A stretch of 64,000 nt of DNA from the NCBI RefSeq assembly GCF_014764715.1, contig NZ_JACXXE010000005.1:186001-250000 (forward strand), given 5' to 3'. This document shows, piece by piece, positions 39,309 to 48,428 of this stretch. Both the position numbers and the translations under genes were made by a program. How positions within the stretch are numbered: the first letter of the stretch is position 1; each line of letters begins with the position of its first letter. This stretch comes from Bacillus crepusculi (GTDB taxonomy: Bacteria; Bacillota; Bacilli; Bacillales; Bacillaceae). A model generated the notes under the pieces. The model was not told where the DNA came from and made no database searches. It was given only the letters and a program-made list of their open reading frames with translations.

Positions 39309-40766
39309 TTGTCGAGAATGGTAGCTGTAAAACATGATGAGATTGGCGGCATATCTCATCCATCCTGGGTCAGTCGAATATTTCAAGACATTCAATCGCG
39401 CCGTACATATCAATTAGTGCTGTGGATTGTTGGTTTACCCGTGCATTTGTTTGTGTTTTTTTATTATTTACATAAGAGTAAACAAGATACATATATTCAT
39501 GTATTAGAAGAAGTGAAGGCTCGTTTAGATGTTTCTGGCGTTAAAGAGAAAATGAGAGCGGATATTAAGCAGCAAGTGTTGAGGAAAAAAGAATTCTTCC
39601 ATGAAAAAATAGATCCACATGAGATCGACAGCCTCACTCATCAGTGGACAGAAGAAGCCTTTCAAAAAACAGTGAAATTGAAGGTTGAAGAAGAGCTAAA
39701 AAAACAAGGTCAGGCGAAAGTCACGTTTCACACGGTTTTTGCTTCACTATTATCTAACCGGCTTTTTCTTATGGTGACATTGATTCCAGGCTTACCAATG
39801 TATATTCTGCTTTTTTTATACCGGCATGCACTCTTGAAATATGTTGTTGAACGGCTGCTTATGAGTGTATTGGTGATTATCGGTGTAATCATTCTTGTCT
39901 TTACCATTCTCTATTTCTCTCCATTTGATCCAGCAGTAAATATTCTTGGAGAATCCGCCACAAAGGAGCAAATCGCAGCTTTTAATCATCTATATGGTCT
40001 AGATCAGCCATATATCCAACAGCTTTGGAATGCTTTAAAAGGACTTTTTACATTTGATCTAGGAAAATCGTTTACAGGAAATGAAGAAGTGGCAACAAGC
40101 ATAGCGAATAAATTTCCTATCACGCTCACATTAGCCGTTTGGTCACTCGTCATGGCGATTGTGATTGCCATTCCAATAGGGGTTATTTCTGCGACAAGAC
40201 CGTATTCATTTTTTGATTATTCGTTCATGTTTATCGCATTACTTGGGTTGTCTATTCCAAACTTTTGGCAAGGGCTCATTTTCATTTTGAACTTTTCGAT
40301 TAAATGGAAATGGCTTCCCGCCACGTATTCCCCAGAAAATTGGTTATCTTTACTCATGCCAGTCATTGTCCTTGGTACGGGGTTAACTGCCTCGATTGCT
40401 CGGATGACCAGGTCATCTATGCTCGAAGTTATTCATGAAGATTACATGATTACAGCAAAAGCAAAGGGGCTAAGTCAGCAGTATATTCTATGGCGACATG
40501 GAATTGGCAATGCCATGATTCCGATTATTACCGTCATTGGACTGCTTTTCGGTGGCATGCTTGGAGGAGCGGCTGTTACAGAAAAGGTATTCAACATTAG
40601 TGGGATTGGAAGTTATATTGTTGATAAGCAGTTTATCCCTGATATTCCGAGTATTTTGGGAGGGGTTGTATATGTGGCGATTACCATCTCCGTCGTGAAT
40701 GTCATCATTGATATTTTATATGCATTTTTTGATCCTCGTATTAGATTAAAGATGAAACAATATTGA
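39309..40766 (+). CDS. ABC permease, DppB type with N-terminal extension
   Basis: From about residue 190 the 485-residue protein is a normal DppB/OppB permease (VILVFTILYFSPFDPAVNIL, GLDQPYIQQLWNALKG, coupling loop AKAKGLSQQYILWRHGIGNA). Before it lies an extra ~180 residues: one membrane segment (about 34-52), a long charged helical stretch and a second segment near 155-175, not found in ordinary DppB (~310 residues). I chose TTG 39309 since GGGGGA (39295-39300) is 8 bases upstream; the ATG at 39258 has no such site. Confidence 0.85.
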   Translation: MSRMVAVKHDEIGGISHPSWVSRIFQDIQSRRTYQLVLWIVGLPVHLFVFFYYLHKSKQDTYIHVLEEVKARLDVSGVKEKMRADIKQQVLRKKEFFHEKIDPHEIDSLTHQWTEEAFQKTVKLKVEEELKKQGQAKVTFHTVFASLLSNRLFLMVTLIPGLPMYILLFLYRHALLKYVVERLLMSVLVIIGVIILVFTILYFSPFDPAVNILGESATKEQIAAFNHLYGLDQPYIQQLWNALKGLFTFDLGKSFTGNEEVATSIANKFPITLTLAVWSLVMAIVIAIPIGVISATRPYSFFDYSFMFIALLGLSIPNFWQGLIFILNFSIKWKWLPATYSPENWLSLLMPVIVLGTGLTASIARMTRSSMLEVIHEDYMITAKAKGLSQQYILWRHGIGNAMIPIITVIGLLFGGMLGGAAVTEKVFNISGIGSYIVDKQFIPDIPSILGGVVYVAITISVVNVIIDILYAFFDPRIRLKMKQY

Positions 40767-40779
40767 AGTAGGTGTAGGA

Positions 40780-42300
40780 ATGTCAGCAACGATGAAGTCG
40801 ATTCACTCTCATGAGCAGCATCACGTGAAAAAGCGGTCTATCGAGTATATTGGCGCAAAATTCACATCTGTTGCATCAATTGTCATGACCATTCTTTTCT
40901 TTATAAACAGCGTTGATATGGCGAATCAAACCGTGAAGCCACTGATGTTCAGTGTATCTTTTATTTACCTTTTCTTTTCACTTATTCAAGTCAGTATTAC
41001 ATGGAAAATAAAGAATGATCTAGAAAAGACAGGTGTAATTCAAACCTTCACGAGGCGTCTAGGTTATGTGCAGTTGTTGAGTCTTTTGGCTGGTCATCTC
41101 ATCATCACCGTTTTTGCCTTTAGTCTCATAAAAGAAAGAAAATCTCTGGCATATCTATTTGCTTTTTACATGCTGATCAATCATATCGTGATCATGGCTT
41201 TGTCCGCTCTTAATTTATTCAAACCCTATGTAACGGATTCCTTTCCACTTGCTATGCTGATTCTGCTTGTCATCGGTCTCTTTTATACGGCAGTATTTGT
41301 GTTTGTCATTAAGCAGGAGGATAGAAAGGTATCACCGGTAACGGGAACATATTTTGCTATTGCCCTTGTGCTTTCATCTGTAATGGGCAACGTATTTGCT
41401 CTTCTTCTGGCGATACAGCTTGCGGTGAAAACAAGACATATCAAAAAATATCGTTTTGAAAAATGGCGTTCCATCTGGGAGAAAATAACGAGAAACCAAG
41501 CAGCGATGCTAGGACTGTTGTTCATTGTTTTTGTTTTTTCTCTGTCCATGTGGAGTGTATTTACCTTCGATTATGACTTGGCGGTCGAAAATCAATATGG
41601 TGCTATTTTGCAAACACCAAGTCTTGCTTATCCACTTGGAACTGATCAATTTGGCCGTGATGTATTTTCGCAAATTGTCTTTGGGGCAAGAATTTCCTTA
41701 CTCGTTGGCTGCATTTCAACCCTTATTCCAGCCGTCATTGGAGGTTTTTTGGGGGCGATTGCTGGATACTACACGCCAAAAACAGATCATATCATTATGC
41801 GGTTGCTGGATGTTCTTTATGCTATCCCTGGCATATTACTGGCGATCGCTATCATTGCAGCATTTGGGGCCAATATTGTGAACTTGATCATTGCTCTTAG
41901 TGTAGGAGCGATTCCGACCTATGCCAGAACAATGCGTGCCAATGTCATGATGATTTCTAATCTAGAATATGTTCACTCAGCCCGAGCATTAGGTGCTAGT
42001 GATTGGTCTATTATTTTTAAAGAAATTGTCCCTAATTCACTGGCGCCAATGATTGTGAAAGCCACTTTGACAATTGGGTCGGCAGTGATTGCGACAAGTA
42101 GTTTGAGTTACTTGGGCCTTGGCGTTGAACCTCATATTCCGGAATGGGGAAATATATTAAAAGCGGGGAGTACCTATCTAGAATCTCATGCCTATCTAGC
42201 AATTTTTCCAGGGCTCGCCATTATCATGCTTGTCTTATCATTTAACTTTTTAGGTGACGCATTACGGGATGCGTTAGATCCAAAATTAGATGAAATGTAA
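40780..42300 (+). CDS. ABC permease, DppC type with N-terminal membrane domain
   Basis: Residues ~235-506 are a DppC-like permease (PLGTDQFGRDVFSQIVFGAR, coupling loop SARALGASDWSIIFKEIVPN, GVEPHIPEWGN). The first ~225 residues add about six extra hydrophobic segments with no match that I recognise. Usual DppC has ~300 residues with one leading membrane segment. The gene starts 13 bases after the DppB-like gene and is followed by the binding protein. Confidence 0.85.
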   Translation: MSATMKSIHSHEQHHVKKRSIEYIGAKFTSVASIVMTILFFINSVDMANQTVKPLMFSVSFIYLFFSLIQVSITWKIKNDLEKTGVIQTFTRRLGYVQLLSLLAGHLIITVFAFSLIKERKSLAYLFAFYMLINHIVIMALSALNLFKPYVTDSFPLAMLILLVIGLFYTAVFVFVIKQEDRKVSPVTGTYFAIALVLSSVMGNVFALLLAIQLAVKTRHIKKYRFEKWRSIWEKITRNQAAMLGLLFIVFVFSLSMWSVFTFDYDLAVENQYGAILQTPSLAYPLGTDQFGRDVFSQIVFGARISLLVGCISTLIPAVIGGFLGAIAGYYTPKTDHIIMRLLDVLYAIPGILLAIAIIAAFGANIVNLIIALSVGAIPTYARTMRANVMMISNLEYVHSARALGASDWSIIFKEIVPNSLAPMIVKATLTIGSAVIATSSLSYLGLGVEPHIPEWGNILKAGSTYLESHAYLAIFPGLAIIMLVLSFNFLGDALRDALDPKLDEM

Positions 42301-42320
42301 ACACACAAGGGGGAAATACT

Positions 42321-44114
42321 ATGAAAAAAAGTGTATTACCATTGCTCATCATATTGCTTCTCGTATTAGCAGGCTGTGTCAATACGAAGTCAAGTGTAGG
42401 AAATGAGGAAGGTAGTCAAGCGTCGAAAGAAACCATTGAATTACTTGGAATGAGCAGTAGTGAAGATGACCTGAATATCGTTCGAGATCAATTGGTCAAG
42501 AATGGATTTAAAGTAAAACTCAATATTCAGCCTGATTATGGCAGCTATACAGCTCAAAAGGATGCCGGGAATTATGACATCGTTCTTTCGAGCTGGACGA
42601 CTGTGACGGGGAACCCTGATTATGCGGTTCGTGGCCTGTTTAAAACCGGTGCTGATAACAGCATCATGTCAGATAAACAAATCGATCAATTGATTGACAA
42701 AGCAGCAACAGAAACGCCTGACGAATACATTCAAACGTATCAAGAATTAGAAAAGCGTCTAGTCTTTGATAAGGCCTATATTGCACCGCTTTACAATTCA
42801 TTGAAAGCTCAAGGTGTGAACAAAGAGGTGATTAATGAGAAGACCGTTCGTCTAGCTAAATCTCGGGCAGTTGCATGGGAATCAATTGATTTTAACGATT
42901 CATCCAAAAGAAATAAAGATCCGCTCATCACGCAACAGGCGCTAGCTTCCCTTACATCACTTGATCCGATCAAAGGCAATGATGGCTCAATTAATACACT
43001 GAATACCAATATGTATGTAAGACTTGTGAATTTGACAGATGATGATAAAGTCACATCAAAAGGTTCACTTTCTTGGAATCATGCCGCAACAAAAGATAAA
43101 ACACATTATTACTTCTTATTAAGAGACGATATCCGTTTTGCAAAGGTGGAGAATAAAAAAGCGATGGATTCGGGCGAACGCGTAGGTGCAGATGATGTGG
43201 TTTTTTCGCTGAACAGAGCCAAGGATAAAAACGCAGTACCAGACCATCGTACATATTCATTGCATGAGCATATTCAAAGTGCAGAGGTTGTAACCGATCT
43301 ATCTGAACTGAAAGCAGCATCAGGTAATGGCGGTACGATCAAAGAAGATTTAGAAAAAGATGTGCAACAGAAGGTGAAAAAGCTCGTAAAAGATAAAGAA
43401 GATGCAGACAATCAAGCAGGTGCGTATCAAGTGGTAAAGATCACGACAACAGAGCCATTCCCGCAAGTATTAAATTATTTAGCCCATCAATCAGCAGGAA
43501 TTGTTTCTAAGAAACAGATAGAGCGTGTAAACACATATGATGTGGATGCCTTTGATCCAGCAAAGGATATCCCATATGGCGATCAGCGTACAATCACAGA
43601 AGGGAAAATGTATAACAATCAATTGTTTGCGAGCGGGCCATACATTTTATCGTATAAAAACGATTATGAAGCGGTTTTTTATAAAAACCCTGCATATATG
43701 AAAGGAACAGAGAACGAGCCAAACATTTCACAAGTCACCGTTCGATTTATCGAAAATCCAGATAGTGCGTTATCTGCTCTCCGAAATGGAGAAATTCATA
43801 TTTTTAATGGAATACCTGAAACAAAATATGATGTAGTCGAGGCAGACAGCAAGCTAGCCTTGCAAAAGAATCAGAGCAATGCTGTTGCCTATTTGTTATT
43901 TAACACCTCTAAACGTGAAGTGGCAAAAAGTGAAGACTTACGAAAAGCGATCCTTTATTCCATTAATCAAGAGGAATTTGTTAACTTCTATCAAGGAAAT
44001 AAACACAAGGCATCATCTACAGTCAGTCCGCTTGTTCAAACAAAAAACGAGTTGAAGCCGGATGCTAAAAAGGTGAAAGAATATTTAGTGACATATCAGG
44101 AAAGTAAAAAATGA
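42321..44114 (+). CDS. Substrate-binding lipoprotein of SBP family 5, permuted order
   Basis: A signal peptide ends in the lipobox LVLAGC (Cys19), so the 597-residue protein is anchored outside the membrane. Residues ~36-195 look like the usual C-terminal part of family 5 binding proteins (QLVKNGFKVKLNI, NYDIVLSSWT, DKQIDQLIDKAATET, YIAPLY), while ~205-590 look like the usual N-terminal and middle parts (LTSLDPIKG, GERVGADDVVFSLNRA, SGPYILSYK, YLLFNTSKREVA, RKAILYSIN, PDAKKVKEYL). The chain thus appears circularly permuted. A charged insert (about 335-370) is also unusual. Substrate is probably a peptide, but not proven. It ends the operon. Confidence 0.85.
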   Translation: MKKSVLPLLIILLLVLAGCVNTKSSVGNEEGSQASKETIELLGMSSSEDDLNIVRDQLVKNGFKVKLNIQPDYGSYTAQKDAGNYDIVLSSWTTVTGNPDYAVRGLFKTGADNSIMSDKQIDQLIDKAATETPDEYIQTYQELEKRLVFDKAYIAPLYNSLKAQGVNKEVINEKTVRLAKSRAVAWESIDFNDSSKRNKDPLITQQALASLTSLDPIKGNDGSINTLNTNMYVRLVNLTDDDKVTSKGSLSWNHAATKDKTHYYFLLRDDIRFAKVENKKAMDSGERVGADDVVFSLNRAKDKNAVPDHRTYSLHEHIQSAEVVTDLSELKAASGNGGTIKEDLEKDVQQKVKKLVKDKEDADNQAGAYQVVKITTTEPFPQVLNYLAHQSAGIVSKKQIERVNTYDVDAFDPAKDIPYGDQRTITEGKMYNNQLFASGPYILSYKNDYEAVFYKNPAYMKGTENEPNISQVTVRFIENPDSALSALRNGEIHIFNGIPETKYDVVEADSKLALQKNQSNAVAYLLFNTSKREVAKSEDLRKAILYSINQEEFVNFYQGNKHKASSTVSPLVQTKNELKPDAKKVKEYLVTYQESKK

Positions 44115-44156
44115 GCAAGAAGCATCTACTCCGATGGGGGTAGATGTCAGATTGTT

Positions 44157-44202
44157 GACAAAGGGCTAAAATGATCTTGATTTTAGCCCTTTGTCTTCTT
44201 TT
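44157..44202 (+). terminator. Terminator of the peptide ABC operon
   Basis: GACAAAGGGCTAAAAT pairs with ATTTTAGCCCTTTGTC, followed by TTCTTTT. A smaller hairpin (GCATCTAC / GTAGATGT, about 44132-44148) precedes it. Confidence 0.92.
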
Positions 44203-44322
44203 CAGCGTGATAGAAAGCCCTTGAAGTCTAGGAAGGACGAGTACCGGAGCGGAGCGAATTGGACATTCGTGAGCACCGGAACGCAGGACTGACAAAGAAT
44301 GCGAGGGTTTGTCTACACGCTG
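44203..44322. repeat. 120-nt structured element, repeat-like
   Basis: The ends CAGCGTG-A-TAGA (44203-44214) and TCTA-CACGCTG (44312-44322) form an 11-pair stem with one bulge, extended by CCC/GGG. Inside, AGTC (44225-44228) can pair with GACT (44287-44290), CCGG with CCGG (44244/44276) and CGAAT with ATTCG (44255/44265). It is richer in G and C than its surroundings, carries no ORF and no promoter that I can see. It resembles from memory the dispersed structured repeats of Bacillus genomes; copies cannot be checked here. Confidence 0.55.
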
Positions 44323-44409
44323 GCGAAAGCCATTTCTATATGTATGCTATGATAGAAGAAGACATATAAAAAAGGCGTGACACGAAGTCCTCGCCTTTCA
44401 TAAGCATTG

Positions 44410-44853
44410 TTAGCTAGGGTCTCTTAAATCCCATTTAACGGTTAAAATGACTTTATCAGCACGTTTTTTCACTTGCTCATAGGATTCAGCAACGTACTCA
44501 TTGAGAAGCTGAATCTGTTCAGCAATAAAACCTGCTTCCATTTGAAAACATGGCTCCTTTTGATAGGTGAGTCGATTCGATACAAGTGGACCTTCGAGCT
44601 CAAACTCAATTTCCTGTTTTTTAGAATGGGTTATCGTGAGAGTCCCCCATCCGGCATCATGGAAAAATTCGGGGATTTTCTCCCATGACTCTTGAGGAAA
44701 TTTACGAGCAAGTAGCTTACCCGCAAAATACATCATAGACGAATGATCCTGACCAAAAATGTCAGGCAGCAGAACTTCGCGTATCAGCTCGTAGGCAAAT
44801 CCATTGACTTCAATTTCTTTTAGCTGTTCTAAGTTAGATTCAAATTTATTCAT
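44410..44853 (-). CDS. yslB: DUF2507 protein YslB
   Basis: The 147-residue soluble protein starts MNKFESNLEQLKEIEVNGFA, contains LLPDIFGQDHSSMMYFAGKL and FHDAGWGTLTI, and belongs to DUF2507, related to the V4R/heme-like small-molecule-binding fold. Function unknown. I chose ATG at 44851-44853, which has GAGGGGAG upstream, rather than the longer reading. It is divergent from sdhC, as in B. subtilis. Confidence 0.9.
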   Translation of the reverse strand: MNKFESNLEQLKEIEVNGFAYELIREVLLPDIFGQDHSSMMYFAGKLLARKFPQESWEKIPEFFHDAGWGTLTITHSKKQEIEFELEGPLVSNRLTYQKEPCFQMEAGFIAEQIQLLNEYVAESYEQVKKRADKVILTVKWDLRDPS

Positions 44854-45008
44854 TGTGCGGCTCCCCTCTTTCAACAATTTATTATAGCTTATGTGGGCAT
44901 ATGATGACAGAGTTTTCCCTGAAGTCTAAGAAATTCTTATTGTAGTAAAACGAATTTTGATTTAAAACTTTTAAATTTCGGAAAATTTTAATTTATGTAC
45001 GCGGTTTC

Positions 45009-45037
45009 TTGACGCTTTTTTGACATAGGAGTAAAAT
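45009..45037 (+). promoter_or_regulatory. sigma-A promoter of sdhCAB
   Basis: TTGACG (45009-45014) and TAAAAT (45032-45037) are 17 bases apart, leaving a leader of about 90 bases before sdhC. Confidence 0.75.
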
Positions 45038-45136
45038 GAAATTGTCAATAAATTTGAATAAAGTGCTTACATTTGAAAGAAGCGGGGGTAAGACAATTTT
45101 CAAGCAATTGCACTTTTTTTACTAGGGGGTAAAGTA

Positions 45137-45745
45137 ATGTCGGGGAACAAAGAATTTTTTTATCGGAGATTGCATTCTTTGCTTGGCGTCATTCCGGTCG
45201 GTCTATTTTTAGTACAGCACTTAGTGATTAACCACTTTGCGACAAATGGACCAGAGGCGTTTAACAAAGCTGCACACTTTATGGAACAGCTTCCATTCAG
45301 ATATGCACTTGAGCTGTTCGTGATTTTCTTACCACTGATCTATCATGCTGTTTATGGGGTGTACATAGCCTTTACGGCACAAAACAACACGTCTCGCTTC
45401 AATTACTTAAGAAACTGGTTGTTCAGACTGCAAAGGATTACAGGTATCATCACATTGATTTTTGTTACTTGGCATGTATGGGAAACACGAATTCAAGCGC
45501 AGCTTGGAGCTGAAGTAAACTATGACATGATGGCGAATATTTTAAGCTCTCCATTTATGCTAGGCTTCTATATTGTCGGTGTTTTATCTACTATTTTCCA
45601 CTTTGCTAATGGCTTGTGGTCATTTGCTGTCAGCTGGGGAATTACTGTTTCACCACGCTCACAAAGAATTTCCACATATGTGACATTAGGTATATTTATA
45701 GCGCTTTCATATGTAGGGCTAAGAGCAATTTTCGCTTTTGTTTAA
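45137..45745 (+). CDS. sdhC: Succinate dehydrogenase cytochrome b558 subunit
   Basis: The 202-residue membrane subunit has five hydrophobic segments and the histidines that bind the two haems (RLHSLLGVIPVGLFLVQH, YHAVYGVYI, TWHVWE, IFHFANGLW). It anchors SdhA and SdhB and reduces menaquinone. It is the first gene of sdhCAB; the start is after TAGGGGGTAAAGTA. Confidence 0.97.
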   Translation: MSGNKEFFYRRLHSLLGVIPVGLFLVQHLVINHFATNGPEAFNKAAHFMEQLPFRYALELFVIFLPLIYHAVYGVYIAFTAQNNTSRFNYLRNWLFRLQRITGIITLIFVTWHVWETRIQAQLGAEVNYDMMANILSSPFMLGFYIVGVLSTIFHFANGLWSFAVSWGITVSPRSQRISTYVTLGIFIALSYVGLRAIFAFV

Positions 45746-45782
45746 GAGGAAATAGATTAGTAGAAGAGGGAGAGGGGCTACA

Positions 45783-47543
45783 ATGAGTAATTCTAGCATC
45801 ATCGTTGTCGGAGGCGGCTTAGCTGGTCTCATGGCAACTATCAAAGCAGCAGAAGCGGGAACAGCTGTTAAACTATTTTCAATCGTACCTGTGAAACGTT
45901 CGCATTCAGTATGTGCACAGGGCGGAATCAACGGAGCGGTTAATACAAAAGGTGAAGGGGATTCACCTTATGAGCATTTTGATGACACGGTATATGGTGG
46001 AGATTTCTTAGCCAACCAGCCGCCAGTAAAGGCAATGTGTGAAGCAGCGCCGTCCATTATCCACTTACTAGATCGTATGGGTGTCATGTTTAACAGAACA
46101 CCAGAGGGATTACTGGACTTCCGCCGCTTCGGGGGAACACAGCACCACCGTACAGCATTTGCTGGTGCCACAACAGGTCAGCAGCTATTATACGCACTGG
46201 ATGAGCAGGTTCGCCGCTTTGAAGTAGCAGGGCTTGTCACGAAATATGAAGGCTGGGAATTCCTTGGCGCTGTCTTAGATGACGAGGAAGTATGCCGAGG
46301 CATTGTCGCGCAGAACTTGACGACAATGGAAATTGAATCCTTCCGTTCAGATGCAGTCATCATGGCAACGGGCGGTCCTGGAATCGTGTTCGGTAAATCA
46401 ACGAACTCCATGATCAATACTGGATCAGCCGCCTCCATCGTGTATCAGCAAGGCGCTCATTATGCAAATGGAGAATTCATTCAAATTCACCCAACAGCGA
46501 TCCCAGGAGATGACAAGCTTCGTCTCATGAGTGAATCAGCTCGTGGTGAAGGCGGACGTGTTTGGACATATAAAGACGGGAAGCCTTGGTACTTCCTTGA
46601 AGAAAAATACCCAGCATACGGGAACCTTGTACCACGTGACATCGCAACGCGTGAAATCTTTGACGTATGTGTCGAGCAAAAGCTTGGCATCAACGGAGAG
46701 AACATGGTATATCTCGATCTTTCTCATAAAGATCCAAAAGAGCTTGATATCAAGCTTGGCGGAATCATTGAAATCTATGAAAAATTCATGGGAGATGATC
46801 CGCGTAAGCTTCCGATGAAAATTTTCCCTGCTGTTCATTACTCAATGGGCGGATTATGGGTCGATTATGATCAAATGACGAATATCAAAGGCTTGTTCGC
46901 TGCTGGAGAATGTGATTACTCTATGCACGGCGGAAACAGACTTGGAGCGAACTCCTTGCTTTCTGCCATTTACGGCGGAATGGTTGCTGGACCAAATGCG
47001 GTCAAGTACATCAGCGGTCTTGAAAAGTCAGCAGAAGACCTCTCTTCTGCAACATTTGACAGTGCCGTGAAGAAAGAGCAGGAGAAATGGGACAACATCC
47101 TCAGCATGGATGGAACAGAAAATGCGTATGTGCTTCATAAAGAGCTTGGAGAATGGATGACAGATAACGTCACAGTGGTTCGTTACAATGACAAGCTCTT
47201 AAAAACAGACCAGAAGATCGAAGAACTAATGGAGCGCTATAAGCATATCAACATCAACGATACAGCATCATGGAGCAACCAAGGCGCTGCTTTCACGCGT
47301 CAGCTTGACAACATGCTTCAGCTGGCACGAGTCATTACGATTGGGGCATACAACCGGAATGAAAGCCGAGGCGCACACTATAAACCGGAATTCCCAGAAA
47401 GAAACGATGAAGAATTCCTAAAAACAACGATGGCTACGTTCAAAGGGAAAAATCAAAAACCTGCATTCCACTTTGAGGACGTCGATGTATCGTTAATTGC
47501 ACCTCGTAAACGAGATTACTCGAAGAAAAAGGTGGAGAAATAA
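45783..47543 (+). CDS. sdhA: Succinate dehydrogenase flavoprotein subunit
   Basis: The 586-residue subunit oxidises succinate to fumarate with covalently bound FAD. It starts with the dinucleotide fold IIVVGGGLAGLMATIKAAE; KRSHSVCAQGGINGA carries the FAD-linking His; QIHPTAIPG, SESARGEGGRVW and HGGNRLGANSLLSAIYGG complete the active site. It is 37 bases after sdhC and one base before the sdhB start. Confidence 0.98.
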   Translation: MSNSSIIVVGGGLAGLMATIKAAEAGTAVKLFSIVPVKRSHSVCAQGGINGAVNTKGEGDSPYEHFDDTVYGGDFLANQPPVKAMCEAAPSIIHLLDRMGVMFNRTPEGLLDFRRFGGTQHHRTAFAGATTGQQLLYALDEQVRRFEVAGLVTKYEGWEFLGAVLDDEEVCRGIVAQNLTTMEIESFRSDAVIMATGGPGIVFGKSTNSMINTGSAASIVYQQGAHYANGEFIQIHPTAIPGDDKLRLMSESARGEGGRVWTYKDGKPWYFLEEKYPAYGNLVPRDIATREIFDVCVEQKLGINGENMVYLDLSHKDPKELDIKLGGIIEIYEKFMGDDPRKLPMKIFPAVHYSMGGLWVDYDQMTNIKGLFAAGECDYSMHGGNRLGANSLLSAIYGGMVAGPNAVKYISGLEKSAEDLSSATFDSAVKKEQEKWDNILSMDGTENAYVLHKELGEWMTDNVTVVRYNDKLLKTDQKIEELMERYKHININDTASWSNQGAAFTRQLDNMLQLARVITIGAYNRNESRGAHYKPEFPERNDEEFLKTTMATFKGKNQKPAFHFEDVDVSLIAPRKRDYSKKKVEK

Positions 47544-47544
47544 G

Positions 47545-48309
47545 ATGAGTGAAAAAAACACGATTCAATTCATTATCACACGTCAAGATACAGCAGATGG
47601 AAAGCCTTATGATGAGGAATTCGAAATCCCTTACCGTCCGAATATGAACGTCATTTCCGCACTCATGGAAATTAGACGTAACCCTGTCAATAAAAAAGGG
47701 GAAAAAACAACGGCTATTAACTGGGACATGAACTGTCTTGAAGAAGTATGCGGGGCTTGTTCCATGGTCATTAATGGAAAGCCGCGCCAGTCATGTACAG
47801 CCCTAATTGACAAGTTAGAGCAGCCGATCCGTCTTCAGCCGATGAAGACATTCCCGGTTGTGAGAGACTTGCAGGTTGATCGAAGCCGTATGTTCAATTC
47901 CTTGAAAAAAGTGAAGGCATGGGTGCCAATTGATGGCACATATGATCTTGGACCTGGACCAAGAATGCCTGAGAAAAAACGTCAATGGGCGTATGAGCTG
48001 TCTAAGTGTATGACATGTGGTGTCTGCCTTGAAGCATGTCCAAACGTGAACGATAAGTCTTCCTTTATGGGTCCTGCACCGCTTTCACAAGTTCGTTTAT
48101 TTAACGCACATCCGACAGGTGCGATGAATAAGTCTGACCGTCTAGAAGAAATTATGGGGGAAGGCGGTCTTGCGAACTGCGGAAACTCCCAAAACTGTGT
48201 GCAGTCGTGTCCAAAAGGAATCCCGCTCACAACATCAATTGCAGCACTTAACCGAGATACAACATTACAAGCTTTCCGTAATTTCTTCGGAAGCGATCAC
48301 GCAGAATAA
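47545..48309 (+). CDS. sdhB: Succinate dehydrogenase iron-sulfur subunit
   Basis: The 254-residue subunit carries the [2Fe-2S] cluster (CLEEVCGACSM and a later Cys in PRQSC), and the [4Fe-4S]/[3Fe-4S] clusters (CMTCGVCLEACP, CGNSQNCVQSCPKG). It passes electrons from SdhA to the membrane subunit. ATG 47545 (MSEKNTIQF) follows the sdhA stop by one base with AAGGTGGAG upstream inside sdhA; the earlier in-frame ATG lies in sdhA. Confidence 0.97.
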   Translation: MSEKNTIQFIITRQDTADGKPYDEEFEIPYRPNMNVISALMEIRRNPVNKKGEKTTAINWDMNCLEEVCGACSMVINGKPRQSCTALIDKLEQPIRLQPMKTFPVVRDLQVDRSRMFNSLKKVKAWVPIDGTYDLGPGPRMPEKKRQWAYELSKCMTCGVCLEACPNVNDKSSFMGPAPLSQVRLFNAHPTGAMNKSDRLEEIMGEGGLANCGNSQNCVQSCPKGIPLTTSIAALNRDTTLQAFRNFFGSDHAE

Positions 48310-48373
48310 CATTACATTCAGTCCTCCTTGCCAATCAAGATGAGTGTTTAAGAGGCTGGATGCAACACATAAT

Positions 48374-48408
48374 AAACGCCTCTTCCAATGCGGGAGAGGC
48401 GTTTGTTT
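48374..48408 (+). terminator. Terminator of sdhCAB
   Basis: AAACGCCTCT pairs with AGAGGCGTTT, then GTTTG. Confidence 0.8.
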
Positions 48409-48428
48409 GCGAATAAGGAGATGATCAA

